The notes under the pieces were generated by a model. That model was not told the DNA's origin. It saw nothing but the letters and a program-made list of their open reading frames with translations, and did not search any database. A DNA stretch of 35,741 nucleotides from a virus. The stretch lies in the IMG/VR virus record IMGVR_UViG_3300042540_000731, positions 1 to 35,741 of that record; one strand, written 5' to 3'. Positions 10,466 to 17,756 of this stretch are shown piece by piece. Made by a program: the position numbers and the translations under genes. Position 1 is the stretch's first letter, and every line of letters starts with the position of its first letter.

Positions 10466-11167
10466 TACTGCTGGATCACGCATATCATCATAATCTAAAC
10501 CCATACCTATACCAAAACCTGCTTTTTTAGCATTTTGTCCCTGTAGCGATAATACATCATTTGAATCTGTTGCTTTACCCTTACTAAATACTCTGGCCTT
10601 CATGTCTTCCCATTCTTTCTGCCCCCTGCTTGATCCAGAAGCAGTATCTAAATCTATGCCCTGAATTGCTGCTAAAAACTTTTTTTCTTGATAGTCTAAC
10701 TCTCTTTTGCTAGATAAAGTAACCATCAATTCTGGCATAGATAATGATTTTTCTAATTCATAATAATCTTTCCAAATACCTAAAACAAAGACTTCTGATT
10801 CTAATTTTGCAAGATCTAGCTCGTCCCAACTTTGGCCACTATTATTTGCCTGATCTTTTACTGTTTCTTCAGAATTTTCTTTAATTCTAATTCCAGCAGC
10901 TATATCAACTATTTTATATATTGTGGGTAAATCAAAATTATCTTCTATTACTTCTTTATTTATTGATAACTCTGGACAATATTGTTTCATACATATTCTT
11001 ACACATTCTGCCAGAATAGCTATTGCTTCATTATCGTCTTTTGTTTTTTTTATATTATCAAAAACTAACATAAATTCTCTGAGATAAAATATTTTTAATG
11101 GTATTATTTCTAACTCTGTTCCATTTATTAAAAATATATTATCTTTATTATAAATTTCAGTAGCCAT
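10454..11167 (-). CDS. Tail assembly chaperone, long (GT-like) form
   Basis: A 237-aa protein. Residues 1-96 are a paralogue of the next gene's product (roughly 45 of ~95 residues identical by hand alignment: G-T-E, P-L-K-I, D-D-N-E, M-K-Q-Y, D-L-P-T-x-Y-K-I-V). Residues ~105-237 form an extension rich in charged helix (W-D-E-L-D-L-A-K-L-E-S, M-V-T-L-S-S-K-R-E-L-D-Y-Q-E-K) and a glycine-rich end. The layout corresponds to the frameshift product GT of lambda-type phages, which coats the tape measure and recruits tube protein. Codons are AT-rich and the start appears leaderless, suggesting modest expression. Confidence 0.7.
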   Translation of the reverse strand: MATEIYNKDNIFLINGTELEIIPLKIFYLREFMLVFDNIKKTKDDNEAIAILAECVRICMKQYCPELSINKEVIEDNFDLPTIYKIVDIAAGIRIKENSEETVKDQANNSGQSWDELDLAKLESEVFVLGIWKDYYELEKSLSMPELMVTLSSKRELDYQEKKFLAAIQGIDLDTASGSSRGQKEWEDMKARVFSKGKATDSNDVLSLQGQNAKKAGFGIGMGLDYDDMRDPAVMKK

Positions 11168-11173
11168 TTTATA

Positions 11174-11182
11174 TATTCTATC
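11174..11182 (-). promoter_or_regulatory. Extended -10 promoter, leaderless type
   Basis: TGA-TAGAAT on the minus strand begins just 10 nt after the terminator hairpin and ends 6 nt before the ATG at 11167. There is no ribosome site. Confidence 0.5.
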
Positions 11183-11192
11183 ATAACAACAA

Positions 11193-11212
11193 AGCCCACC
11201 AGTATAGGTGGG
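11193..11212 (-). terminator. Intrinsic terminator after the tail tube gene
   Basis: Perfect 7-bp GC-rich arms (GCCCACC and GGTGGGC) enclose a 6-nt loop. On the minus strand TTTGTTGTT follows. It isolates the tail tube message from the chaperone gene downstream. Confidence 0.8.
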
Positions 11213-11238
11213 CCTGCTGTTAATCTAAACCTAGATTA

Positions 11239-11874
11239 TTAGGTTGCGGGAGTCCAAGTACGATCTATGATCTTACCATAGGAAGCCGATGTATCTTCAG
11301 GAAGAAGACGGAAAGAAACCTCAAACATAGAAGGTTCATCACGCTTTGCAGACACGGTTACGTTCTCAATTGAGAGCGCACGGTAAGCAGCGTAAACACG
11401 CTCTACGTATGCTGAATCTTCGCAGTCTCCAGTTCCAGGTCCAACAGCAACAATACCACGCTCAACTGGACATTCTCCAATGTCACCTGCTGAGAGATTT
11501 AGTGTTTGTCCTGCTGAAGTAGATTTTGTTCCTGATAATTCATCAGAGCTATAAGCAAGAGCCAAAAGAAGGTTCTCAAGGGTAGCCTCAGCAAAAGCAG
11601 TAGCAAGATTTACTTGCATACCCTGCTTGTACAACTTAGCAACGTCAAGAATTTGATCAACCTGTACTTCGCCGAAGTCTGGTTGGAACTGTAGTTCAAG
11701 ACCGTTCATGGTATAACCTACATTTGTAAAATCTAATTCATCAGCAAGAGTCTCTTTATAAGACTCGCTTGAAGTAAATGCAGGTAGCGATGTTGAAGTC
11801 AGAGTAGTATCTGCTACAAAAAGCGCTGCAGCACCAACAATAATATTAGTTGACGTACCACGAGTATATGCCAT
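11239..11874 (-). CDS. Major tail (tube) protein
   Basis: A 211-aa protein starting M-A-Y-T-R-G-T-S-T-N-I-I-V-G. Alternating beta-strands, with V-G-Y-T-M-N-G-L-E-L-Q-F and a late V-T-V-S-A-K-R-D-E-P-S-M-F-E-V-S-F-R-L-L, fit tail tube proteins whose rings stack to form the tail. It precedes the chaperones and the tape measure, the standard order. Codons are less AT-rich than flanking genes, as in the capsid gene, which fits high copy number. It has its own promoter and is followed directly by a terminator. Confidence 0.75.
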   Translation of the reverse strand: MAYTRGTSTNIIVGAAALFVADTTLTSTSLPAFTSSESYKETLADELDFTNVGYTMNGLELQFQPDFGEVQVDQILDVAKLYKQGMQVNLATAFAEATLENLLLALAYSSDELSGTKSTSAGQTLNLSAGDIGECPVERGIVAVGPGTGDCEDSAYVERVYAAYRALSIENVTVSAKRDEPSMFEVSFRLLPEDTSASYGKIIDRTWTPAT

Positions 11875-11933
11875 TTTTTCACCTCTACTTTCAATAGAAT
11901 ATATATGAAGTTTTGGCGGGTTTCCTCTGTATA

Positions 11934-11942
11934 ATTATAACA
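11934..11942 (-). promoter_or_regulatory. Extended -10 promoter for tail tube gene
   Basis: TGT-TATAAT on the minus strand gives a leader of ~50 nt ending with AGAGGTG before the ATG at 11874. It is the longest leader in the window and suits a gene needing strong, independent expression. Confidence 0.5.
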
Positions 11943-11949
11943 GTATTTT

Positions 11950-12507
11950 TTAGGTATATGGGTAGTTTGCAGGATCTTTTGTATGATAATCATACTCAAC
12001 AATAAGCTTATTTGCATATACTGTTCTGGCTGAGGCTAGCTCTAGAATATCTCTAGTTTCGTCTGCCTGATATACCCTTATATTATGAAAAAATATATTA
12101 AATGGTAACTGTGAAGTAGAGGCTTCTGCACAAAATGCGTTTATATCTTGTGCTGCAGAATCTTCACGATCAAGTGCATCTGTGATAATTCTGTGGGCAT
12201 CCATTATTTTTGAAAGATCTGTACAATATAAATAATAAACTACCTGTTCTCTTTTGCGACGATAAAATGGTGTAGGCCTAAACCTTATCAATCTTTCATA
12301 TTGTATAAGTAAGGGATCATCAACAGATGGTGCACCTATATAATTTTTAAATACATCTTCTATATTAGTGGGTGAAGTAGGAAATATAGGAGTCATTTGT
12401 TCTGTACCAGCTAATATACCAAATAATTGAAGTTGCTCAACTATATACTGATTTACAAAAAGTGGAGGAAAGGCTGTATTAAGTACATTTGGTGTATAAG
12501 AACTCAT
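11950..12507 (-). CDS. Tail terminator-like protein
   Basis: A 185-aa protein lying between the neck gene and the tail tube gene, the usual position of the tail terminator that caps the tube. Residues ~85-115 (E-Q-V-V-Y-Y-L-Y-C-T-D-L, I-M-D-A-H-R-I-I-T-D-A-L) give a strand-helix pattern like that family. A second strand-rich part follows (F-N-I-F-F-H-N-I-R-V-Y). No convincing ribosome site close to the ATG; it may depend on readthrough coupling. Assignment is from position and secondary-structure texture. Confidence 0.5.
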   Translation of the reverse strand: MSSYTPNVLNTAFPPLFVNQYIVEQLQLFGILAGTEQMTPIFPTSPTNIEDVFKNYIGAPSVDDPLLIQYERLIRFRPTPFYRRKREQVVYYLYCTDLSKIMDAHRIITDALDREDSAAQDINAFCAEASTSQLPFNIFFHNIRVYQADETRDILELASARTVYANKLIVEYDYHTKDPANYPYT

Positions 12508-12511
12508 ATAT

Positions 12512-13189
12512 CTATTCTACCTCAATCTTAGCGTTTGCTATCCATTTAAATCCTGTAGATATTCCTTTTGATCTGCCCTGCTTTGCTCCAGAAGATATAT
12601 TCTTTTTATAAATTACTGGATTTTTAATATAGTCAAAAATACCACTTGATTTTAAAAATGCTTGTGTAAAATATTTTTGCATAAACTCATCAAAAACTCT
12701 TTCAAAACTGCCCTGCACTTCTTCACCGCCAGGATCTGTTATAGTAATTGGTTTTTTTACAAAAATAGTATTACCGCCGTCATAAAATCTAAGCGGTCTA
12801 TCACCTTTAGGCTTTATTACAACAGGAATGCCGTTTTCCATAATTCTTGCTTTATCATAAAATGGCTTTGATGAATCTGGCTTTATGGTATTTGATTGTT
12901 TAAATGTAGCATTAATAGATAAGCCAGTATTGTTTATAATATATTGCAAGTCAAAAAGTCTTGCTTCTGGACTTCCAGACCTATACCATTCATAAACATG
13001 ATGCAATGCAGATGGATTTGTCTTTGCTTCAATATCAATATATTTTCCAAGAACAAAAACTAAACCTTTTCCAAGATTGTCTAAAAATATTTTTTTACCA
13101 CGATTTATTCCATCTAAAAAACCAACAGAATACTTAACTACATTAGTTAAAGTTTTTTCTAAATTATTTGTTGTAAGTGAAACTCTCAT
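12512..13189 (-). CDS. Neck protein, HK97 gp10-like candidate
   Basis: A 225-aa protein. The N-terminal M-R-V-S-L-T-T-N-N-L-E-K and the following amphipathic helices resemble HK97 gp10-type neck proteins; later there is a beta region with P-L-R-F-Y-D-G-G and a basic C-terminus (G-R-S-K-G...K-W-I-A-N-A-K). It probably helps seal the head and join the tail. TAATG-coupled to the upstream gene; 4-nt gap to the next. Confidence 0.5.
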   Translation of the reverse strand: MRVSLTTNNLEKTLTNVVKYSVGFLDGINRGKKIFLDNLGKGLVFVLGKYIDIEAKTNPSALHHVYEWYRSGSPEARLFDLQYIINNTGLSINATFKQSNTIKPDSSKPFYDKARIMENGIPVVIKPKGDRPLRFYDGGNTIFVKKPITITDPGGEEVQGSFERVFDEFMQKYFTQAFLKSSGIFDYIKNPVIYKKNISSGAKQGRSKGISTGFKWIANAKIEVE

Positions 13190-13635
13190 TAATCACCAAC
13201 TGCTTGATTTTCAGTTCTTCTTAAAAGAATTTTAAAATACTCAATAGCCCCAAATGGTCCAATAAATGGTTCAACAGTAGCAACCTCATATATTGTTCCT
13301 TTGCCACTTCTAGGACCCGCTGTTTCTTTATATATTAAAATATTATCTATAGATCTTATATTTGTTATTAAAATATTTGTAAGTGCATTATTTTCATTAT
13401 TAGAAGAAACTCTGATGTCTGTTTTACATCTTGATATTAATTTATTTTCATATTGTAAAAATTCTGCAGGCTTAATATCTTCCGTTCCAGCTCCTCCCGC
13501 AGAAGTTGCATTTATAGAAATTGTTCTATCAAATACCCAATTTTTATTTGGTTGACCATATTGATTCTGAGTAATAATAGGATAATAAATATCTGCTCTC
13601 ATAGGAAAAATAAAATCAATATCACAAGAGTTCAT
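13189..13635 (-). CDS. Head closure (stopper-like) protein
   Basis: A 148-aa protein with N-terminal M-R-A-D-I-Y-Y-P-I-I and N-Q-Y-G-Q-P-N-K, then a beta-rich body and a final E-Y-F-K-I-L-L-R-R strand. Size, position and the early Y-P...Q-Y-G-Q pattern fit small beta-barrel head-closure or stopper proteins that sit under the portal adaptor. CAGGAG precedes the ATG, which also overlaps the previous stop as TAATG. Function is inferred mainly from gene order. Confidence 0.5.
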   Translation of the reverse strand: MNSCDIDFIFPMRADIYYPIITQNQYGQPNKNWVFDRTISINATSAGGAGTEDIKPAEFLQYENKLISRCKTDIRVSSNNENNALTNILITNIRSIDNILIYKETAGPRSGKGTIYEVATVEPFIGPFGAIEYFKILLRRTENQAVGD

Positions 13636-14603
13636 TATAAAACTCCTGGGGTACCAAAATTTGTAATATATTTCTGTAGTATTTTATCTACTAAAATATT
13701 CCCTGTTCCATCTAAGGCAGATTTATCAATTTGAATTTTATACTGATCTGTATTATATGATGTTATATACCTTTTATGATATTCCATTTTTCCACATTTT
13801 AAATCATCTATAAGCATTGTTATTGCATCTTTAATGTCATATGGAACTACTTTATACCCTGTTTCAATAGAAAACAAATAATTCCATCCCATAGGAAATG
13901 TTACTCCTGGGGCTACTGCAAAAGTAACTGTACTATCTTCTGTATCATATAAATAATAGGAATCTGATTCTGCTAGTGGAACCCCTTTTGGACTTCCAAC
14001 TTGACGAATATATGAATCCTCCTGTTGTACCCAATCTTTAATAATTGCTGTTTTATCTTTAGTCAATAAATAATTCCACTGACCTAATGCTTGAGGGTTG
14101 TCATTATAATCCCAAACTAATTCATTATTTTCATAAACTTTCAATATTTTATAAGTACGATCCCATAATGGCATAAAATCTGTATTGTTTCCTGTAGTTT
14201 CATACCAAGATCTTTCATAATAAAATCCGCCAGGGACAATTGAATCAATAATTGCCCTTGCGAGTCCTTCTAAATAAATATATTCTGCTTTTTCTGAAGC
14301 AGTAGTCCCCATAGAGTTTGGGTTTATATATGGCCTCATTATTTCTAAGTTATCTTCTACAACAATATCTGCTTTTTCTCCCTCAAATGATTCATAAATT
14401 GCTAAATAATATGATTCATCATAGGTATTAAAAAGTGATGGAAGGGTATATTCTATTTTAGAATTTAAGTCAGAAACTAAATTTTCTTCTACCTCTACCA
14501 CGTTTCTAGAGCTATCTTGAATTACTAAAATATAGTCTTCTTCAGAATCGGGAACATCATAAGATATTGAAAGCGGATATGGCGGTAGACGTAGTAATTG
14601 CAT
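13635..14603 (-). CDS. Head-tail connector or adaptor candidate, 322 aa
   Basis: A predominantly beta N-terminal third (residues ~1-90, with P-P-Y-P-L-S-I-S-Y and regular D/E/T strands) is followed by an aromatic-rich middle and a helical section near 255-280 (D-I-K-D-A-I-T-M-L-I-D-D-L-K-C-G-K-M-E-Y). No enzymatic motif. It is unusually long for a simple adaptor and may combine an adaptor helical bundle with an added beta domain. Both ends are TAATG-coupled. The assignment rests on gene order between capsid and neck genes, not on a recognised family. Confidence 0.5.
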   Translation of the reverse strand: MQLLRLPPYPLSISYDVPDSEEDYILVIQDSSRNVVEVEENLVSDLNSKIEYTLPSLFNTYDESYYLAIYESFEGEKADIVVEDNLEIMRPYINPNSMGTTASEKAEYIYLEGLARAIIDSIVPGGFYYERSWYETTGNNTDFMPLWDRTYKILKVYENNELVWDYNDNPQALGQWNYLLTKDKTAIIKDWVQQEDSYIRQVGSPKGVPLAESDSYYLYDTEDSTVTFAVAPGVTFPMGWNYLFSIETGYKVVPYDIKDAITMLIDDLKCGKMEYHKRYITSYNTDQYKIQIDKSALDGTGNILVDKILQKYITNFGTPGVL

Positions 14604-14959
14604 TAGATTTTACCGTAGTGTTTGGCTACTTCCTCTGGAGTTGCTTGACGCACACTTTTGTGAGTTAGCCACTTAACGGATGCCTCCTTTGTGACAATAT
14701 TATAACCCTTTTCAAGGTCCCCCACTCCATTCCAATGAATATTGCGCTCTGAATAAACTGCAATTTTTTCTTTTAAACTTTCGTTTTTTATTTTCTTTTC
14801 TTCATTATCTTGTCTTGGAACAAAAGGCAGTATTGCCTCTAATATCTCTAATTTTGTGTTTGCACCAACTAAGTCTATCTTATTTTTCTTTGCATAAGAC
14901 TTTAATTGTGGCATTGTCATTTTGTTAAATTTTTCTATTACTTCTTTTGTTGTTGCCAT
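14603..14959 (-). CDS. SAP-like domain connector protein
   Basis: A 118-aa protein. The ATG at 14959 is preferred because GGAGG lies 5 nt upstream; an in-frame GTG at 14971 overlaps that site. Residues ~14-45 (M-P-Q-L-K-S-Y-A-K-K-N and T-K-L-E-I-L-E-A-I-L) have the helix-turn-helix layout of SAP/HeH domains, which bind DNA or act as small docking domains in phage head proteins. Residues ~70-118 form a second, beta-rich unit. Location after the capsid gene and the TAATG overlap with the next gene suggest a head-completion role. Confidence 0.5.
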   Translation of the reverse strand: MATTKEVIEKFNKMTMPQLKSYAKKNKIDLVGANTKLEILEAILPFVPRQDNEEKKIKNESLKEKIAVYSERNIHWNGVGDLEKGYNIVTKEASVKWLTHKSVRQATPEEVAKHYGKI

Positions 14960-14975
14960 TTTATCCTCCACTGCT

Positions 14976-14984
14976 ATTATATCA
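14976..14984 (-). promoter_or_regulatory. Extended -10 promoter for connector genes
   Basis: TGA-TATAAT on the minus strand, followed by a short leader with GGAGG and the ATG at 14959. It restarts transcription after the capsid terminator. Confidence 0.5.
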
Positions 14985-14991
14985 GAATTGA

Positions 14992-15204
14992 CTATATACG
15001 AAATGTTTGTGGTTTTTTAATTCCTGCTGGAGTACCACTCATTATTATATTTTCTCCAAAATTTGCTGTGGGAATACACCCCATGGCAAATCTTTCTGTA
15101 ATAATTCCATTTGGTCCACTAATAACTGTTCCAATACCTCCAGCAGCTATTGCTCCATCACCAGAATGTTGATGATTTATTGTTGGATTTCCTGGATAAG
15201 ACAT
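14992..15204 (-). CDS. Small protein resembling the capsid N-arm
   Basis: A 70-aa protein with AGGAG 5-6 nt before its ATG. Residues 3-22 (Y-P-G-N-P-T, H-Q-H-S-G-D-G-A, A-G-G-I-G) match residues ~10-32 of the major capsid protein. Residues 57-62 (G-T-P-A-G-I) match its G-T-P-G-G-I, so the small protein parallels the whole N-arm. It may coat or lock the capsid as a decoration protein, or share an interaction partner with the arm. No family is recognised. It sits directly after the capsid terminator and before the connector genes, a usual place for decoration proteins. Confidence 0.6.
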   Translation of the reverse strand: MSYPGNPTINHQHSGDGAIAAGGIGTVISGPNGIITERFAMGCIPTANFGENIIMSGTPAGIKKPQTFRI

Positions 15205-15223
15205 TTTATCTCCTAATGAATAA

Positions 15224-15247
15224 GGAGGGCAACTTGCGCTGCCCTCC
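15224..15247 (-). terminator. Hairpin after the major capsid gene
   Basis: Perfect 8-bp arms (GGAGGGCA and TGCCCTCC) enclose an 8-nt loop. On the minus strand the hairpin is followed by TTATTCATT. The T-run is short, so it is probably a partial terminator or 3'-end stabiliser that lowers expression of downstream connector genes. Confidence 0.65.
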
Positions 15248-15269
15248 CTAAACTTTTAGTTTTTACAAA

Positions 15270-16415
15270 CTATGCGGTTGGGTCAACTGCTGCATCCGCA
15301 TAAGCGACTGCATCAAGTTCTTCCCATTGTAAACCAAAGCGGACGAATACTGTGTATTCAATTGTATCCTTCTTTGGCTTATATTCACGATTTACCGTGA
15401 TATCACGCTGGAAGCCCCATACACGGTTTGCAGGGAATGTTAAATCAACATATCCACCTGGGTAGTAAGGAACTTCTTGAACATCAATTCCGAGAACACG
15501 TGTTGTACGTGCTCCACCGAATGTTTGTGCAGCACCGTCAAGATATGCTTGACGATTGCGCTCTGTGCCACCAGTACGTGGTGCAAAAGCTTCAGCAATA
15601 GCATCAGCAAGTGTACCGTTATTCTTAACAATGCCTTGGAATGCATCAGTACCAGCATAGAACTTAAGATTTGTCTTAAGTGCACGGTACTTACGTGGCA
15701 TTGCAAGAATAATATCCTGCATTACCTCTGTAGTCCAAGCATCATCAGAAACAGTTACAACTGCCTCATGAGCATCTGAACCTTCTGTTACCTTTGGAAC
15801 GAAACCTTCCATGATAGAAAGGAATGCTCCATCTCCACCATTTCCAGTACCATTAATTGCTAGATCTTCAATATCATTAGCAAATGCATTGGTCATCAAG
15901 CGAACTAGATGATCCTCCAATGCACCTCCTTCAATATTGTCTTCAAGCGCTTCAGTAGACACTTCCCAATCAAGACGAATCTTTTTGGTTGTTAGCTCTA
16001 CCTTTGTGAATGTAGCACCAGCGTTTGTATAATCGTTATTTGCTTGTGCAGCAGCACGAATAACACGCTCACCAACGTTAACTTTTTCAAGTTCCATGGT
16101 GTTTGCTCGCATTGTAACTCTACGACCATCTTTGGCGAGAACTGTTGCATCCCACACATAGTCAATGAAGCGGCGAGCCTGCTCTGGAAGGAGAATACCA
16201 CCTGGAGTACCAGTAGGATTTACTGCGTTTGCTCCAGTCGTAGCACCCCATTCAGGTGTAGCGATATTACCTAGGTTAGCACCGATATCAGATGTGCTTG
16301 GGCTTGTAGCCGTTGCACCTCCAATATCACCTGATGCAAAAGCACCATCGCCACCATGTTGGTGTGATACGGTTGGAGCGCCTGGATAATTCTTTACGAT
16401 TTCTTGTTCCGACAT
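15270..16415 (-). CDS. Major capsid protein (HK97 fold)
   Basis: A 381-aa protein. The ATG at 16415 is chosen because AGGAGG lies 8 nt upstream; a GTG at 16424 overlaps that ribosome site. Residues ~1-75 are a glycine-rich N-arm containing Y-P-G-A-P-T and H-Q-H-G-G-D-G-A. From ~75 on comes the capsid fold: L-L-P-E-Q-A-R-R-F, T-K-K-I-R-L-D-W-E-V-S, a long helix with N-A-F-A-N-D-I-E-D-L, and a C-terminal beta section (V-W-G-F-Q-R-D-I-T-V). Codons are visibly richer in G and C than in neighbours, as expected for the most abundant virion protein. A hairpin terminator follows the stop. Confidence 0.87.
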   Translation of the reverse strand: MSEQEIVKNYPGAPTVSHQHGGDGAFASGDIGGATATSPSTSDIGANLGNIATPEWGATTGANAVNPTGTPGGILLPEQARRFIDYVWDATVLAKDGRRVTMRANTMELEKVNVGERVIRAAAQANNDYTNAGATFTKVELTTKKIRLDWEVSTEALEDNIEGGALEDHLVRLMTNAFANDIEDLAINGTGNGGDGAFLSIMEGFVPKVTEGSDAHEAVVTVSDDAWTTEVMQDIILAMPRKYRALKTNLKFYAGTDAFQGIVKNNGTLADAIAEAFAPRTGGTERNRQAYLDGAAQTFGGARTTRVLGIDVQEVPYYPGGYVDLTFPANRVWGFQRDITVNREYKPKKDTIEYTVFVRFGLQWEELDAVAYADAAVDPTA

Positions 16416-16442
16416 ATTGTTCACCTCCTAGTGAATTTACCT

Positions 16443-17006
16443 TTAGTTAAATAGGTCGGCATTTGTGAGGAAACGACCGCCCCATAGGGATTTTTGAACC
16501 TGCTTTACAACAGGTTCCTGTACGATCTCGCCTAGATCGCCAGACTTGCGGAAAGCCGTATCTTTTTCAACAAGATCTACTCGCTTTCCAAACTCATTAA
16601 AAGTTCCCTTTACTTGGCTTACCTCACTTGCTACAGACTTTACTTCGCCTGTAACTGTTTCAAGGGACTTTGTTATTGCATCAACATTTGCTTGCATATG
16701 TTTTACTGTTTCTGCAAGATTGCTCAAGGCATTAGTTAAAGAGTTATTGATTTCTGAAACAGATTTTGCAATTTCTGCAGCTGTATCAACAACTGTATCA
16801 ACTGATTTTTCTGCCATATCATCAACAGTAGGAGCATCCTCTGCAGCTACTGATTCCTCTGCCACTGGCTCTTCTGCTACAACATCTGTAATAATTTCTA
16901 CTGATGTATTTTCTTCTGGAGCCTCTGGAGCAACCTCAACATTTGGAACAACTGATTCACCCTCAACAAGTAATGCTGGAGATACTTCATTTGTTTCTTC
17001 TGTCAT
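16443..17006 (-). CDS. Nested scaffolding protein from an internal start
   Basis: Within the protease gene, in the same frame, an ATG at 17006 (Met248, followed by T-E-E-T-N) is preceded by AAGGAGG with an 8-nt spacer. This is the same strength and spacing as the ribosome site of the major capsid gene. The product would be 187 aa: an acidic N-terminus, a coiled coil and a basic, aromatic C-terminus (S-L-W-G-G-R-F). It matches the logic of phage lambda, where scaffold Nu3 is made from an internal start in protease gene C. Separate expression is inferred. Confidence 0.65.
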   Translation of the reverse strand: MTEETNEVSPALLVEGESVVPNVEVAPEAPEENTSVEIITDVVAEEPVAEESVAAEDAPTVDDMAEKSVDTVVDTAAEIAKSVSEINNSLTNALSNLAETVKHMQANVDAITKSLETVTGEVKSVASEVSQVKGTFNEFGKRVDLVEKDTAFRKSGDLGEIVQEPVVKQVQKSLWGGRFLTNADLFN

Positions 17007-17747
17007 AGGATTTTCCTCCTTTGTTATCTTAATTGTCTTAATGCCTTTTGCACTATCAACTAAGAACTTTAGTGTTTCTGTATCATTTTGATCTTCAACA
17101 AAACCAATATTTTTCATTGTACCGCTACAAGATGGACAATTTTCATCAGATTCTTTTGATAATCTAACAATGTCATCTGAACTGCACCAGTAAACTGTAT
17201 CTATAACAGCTTTTGCAAGAAAACCACCTAGCTGCCCCTTTTCAATAGAAATTACATTAGCAAATTGATTTGCTGGATTATCTACCAAAGATAATTCATG
17301 TAAGTCATACTCTTTAATTATACGTACTGATTTGTCAATTTTTTCATCATACATGTCATCAGATTTCGTAATATTCCCGCCAATTGAAAATCCTGTTAAA
17401 GTACCATCAAGAACTTTTTCCCAAGTATCTTGGGCACCTTTGGAAACATATGCTGATACATATACTCCACTATAAAATTTTTTTTCTCTAGGATCAAAAT
17501 ATCGGTCTTCTTTAAATGAAACAACTTTTCCTACAGCACTTGGCTGATGCATTTCACGCAAATTACCACGGAATTTTTTAAATGCATCTATACTAGCTTC
17601 AGTTGTAACGATATCACCTTGCTTATCTACATTATCCAATGTAGCAAAACCAGAAACGATACGACGTTCCTGATCTACTTTGCCAATAGGCATTGAAAAG
17701 CGAACGTTGTCGCCATCAGTAATCCAATGTGCTTTATTTATAATCAT
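16443..17747 (-). CDS. Prohead protease fused to scaffold (S78 family)
   Basis: A 434-aa protein. Residues ~1-165 are an HK97-type S78 maturation protease: catalytic His67 in E-M-H-Q, nucleophile Ser121 in G-F-S-I-G-G, and the E-L-S-L-V-D-N-P-A-N motif (151-160). Residues 184-210 hold C188 and C204-P-S-C207, like a zinc ribbon with one ligand changed. Residues ~248-330 are acidic and rich in V, E and A. Residues ~330-400 form a coiled coil (S-V-S-E-I-N-N-S-L, V-A-S-E-V-S-Q-V). This C-terminal half fits a scaffold that guides capsid assembly and is then cleaved. It precedes the major capsid gene by 27 nt. A strong internal start at residue 248 would release the scaffold alone. Confidence 0.85.
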   Translation of the reverse strand: MIINKAHWITDGDNVRFSMPIGKVDQERRIVSGFATLDNVDKQGDIVTTEASIDAFKKFRGNLREMHQPSAVGKVVSFKEDRYFDPREKKFYSGVYVSAYVSKGAQDTWEKVLDGTLTGFSIGGNITKSDDMYDEKIDKSVRIIKEYDLHELSLVDNPANQFANVISIEKGQLGGFLAKAVIDTVYWCSSDDIVRLSKESDENCPSCSGTMKNIGFVEDQNDTETLKFLVDSAKGIKTIKITKEENPMTEETNEVSPALLVEGESVVPNVEVAPEAPEENTSVEIITDVVAEEPVAEESVAAEDAPTVDDMAEKSVDTVVDTAAEIAKSVSEINNSLTNALSNLAETVKHMQANVDAITKSLETVTGEVKSVASEVSQVKGTFNEFGKRVDLVEKDTAFRKSGDLGEIVQEPVVKQVQKSLWGGRFLTNADLFN

Positions 17748-17756
17748 GGCACCTTA

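Noticed and set aside
14960-14971. GTG at 14971 as start of the SAP-like protein
   Set aside because: It overlaps the GGAGG site that serves the ATG at 14959.
15440-15706. Alternative minus-strand frame inside the capsid gene
   Set aside because: The product is Leu/His/Val-rich without folds or homology signs; the capsid frame is clearly the coding one.
16416-16424. GTG at 16424 as start of the capsid gene
   Set aside because: It overlaps the AGGAGG ribosome site that is ideally spaced for the ATG at 16415.
16546-17091. Plus-strand open frame of 181 codons opposite the protease-scaffold gene
   Set aside because: Ser/Thr-rich low-complexity translation is what the complement of the Glu/Val/Ala-rich scaffold codons gives; no start signals.
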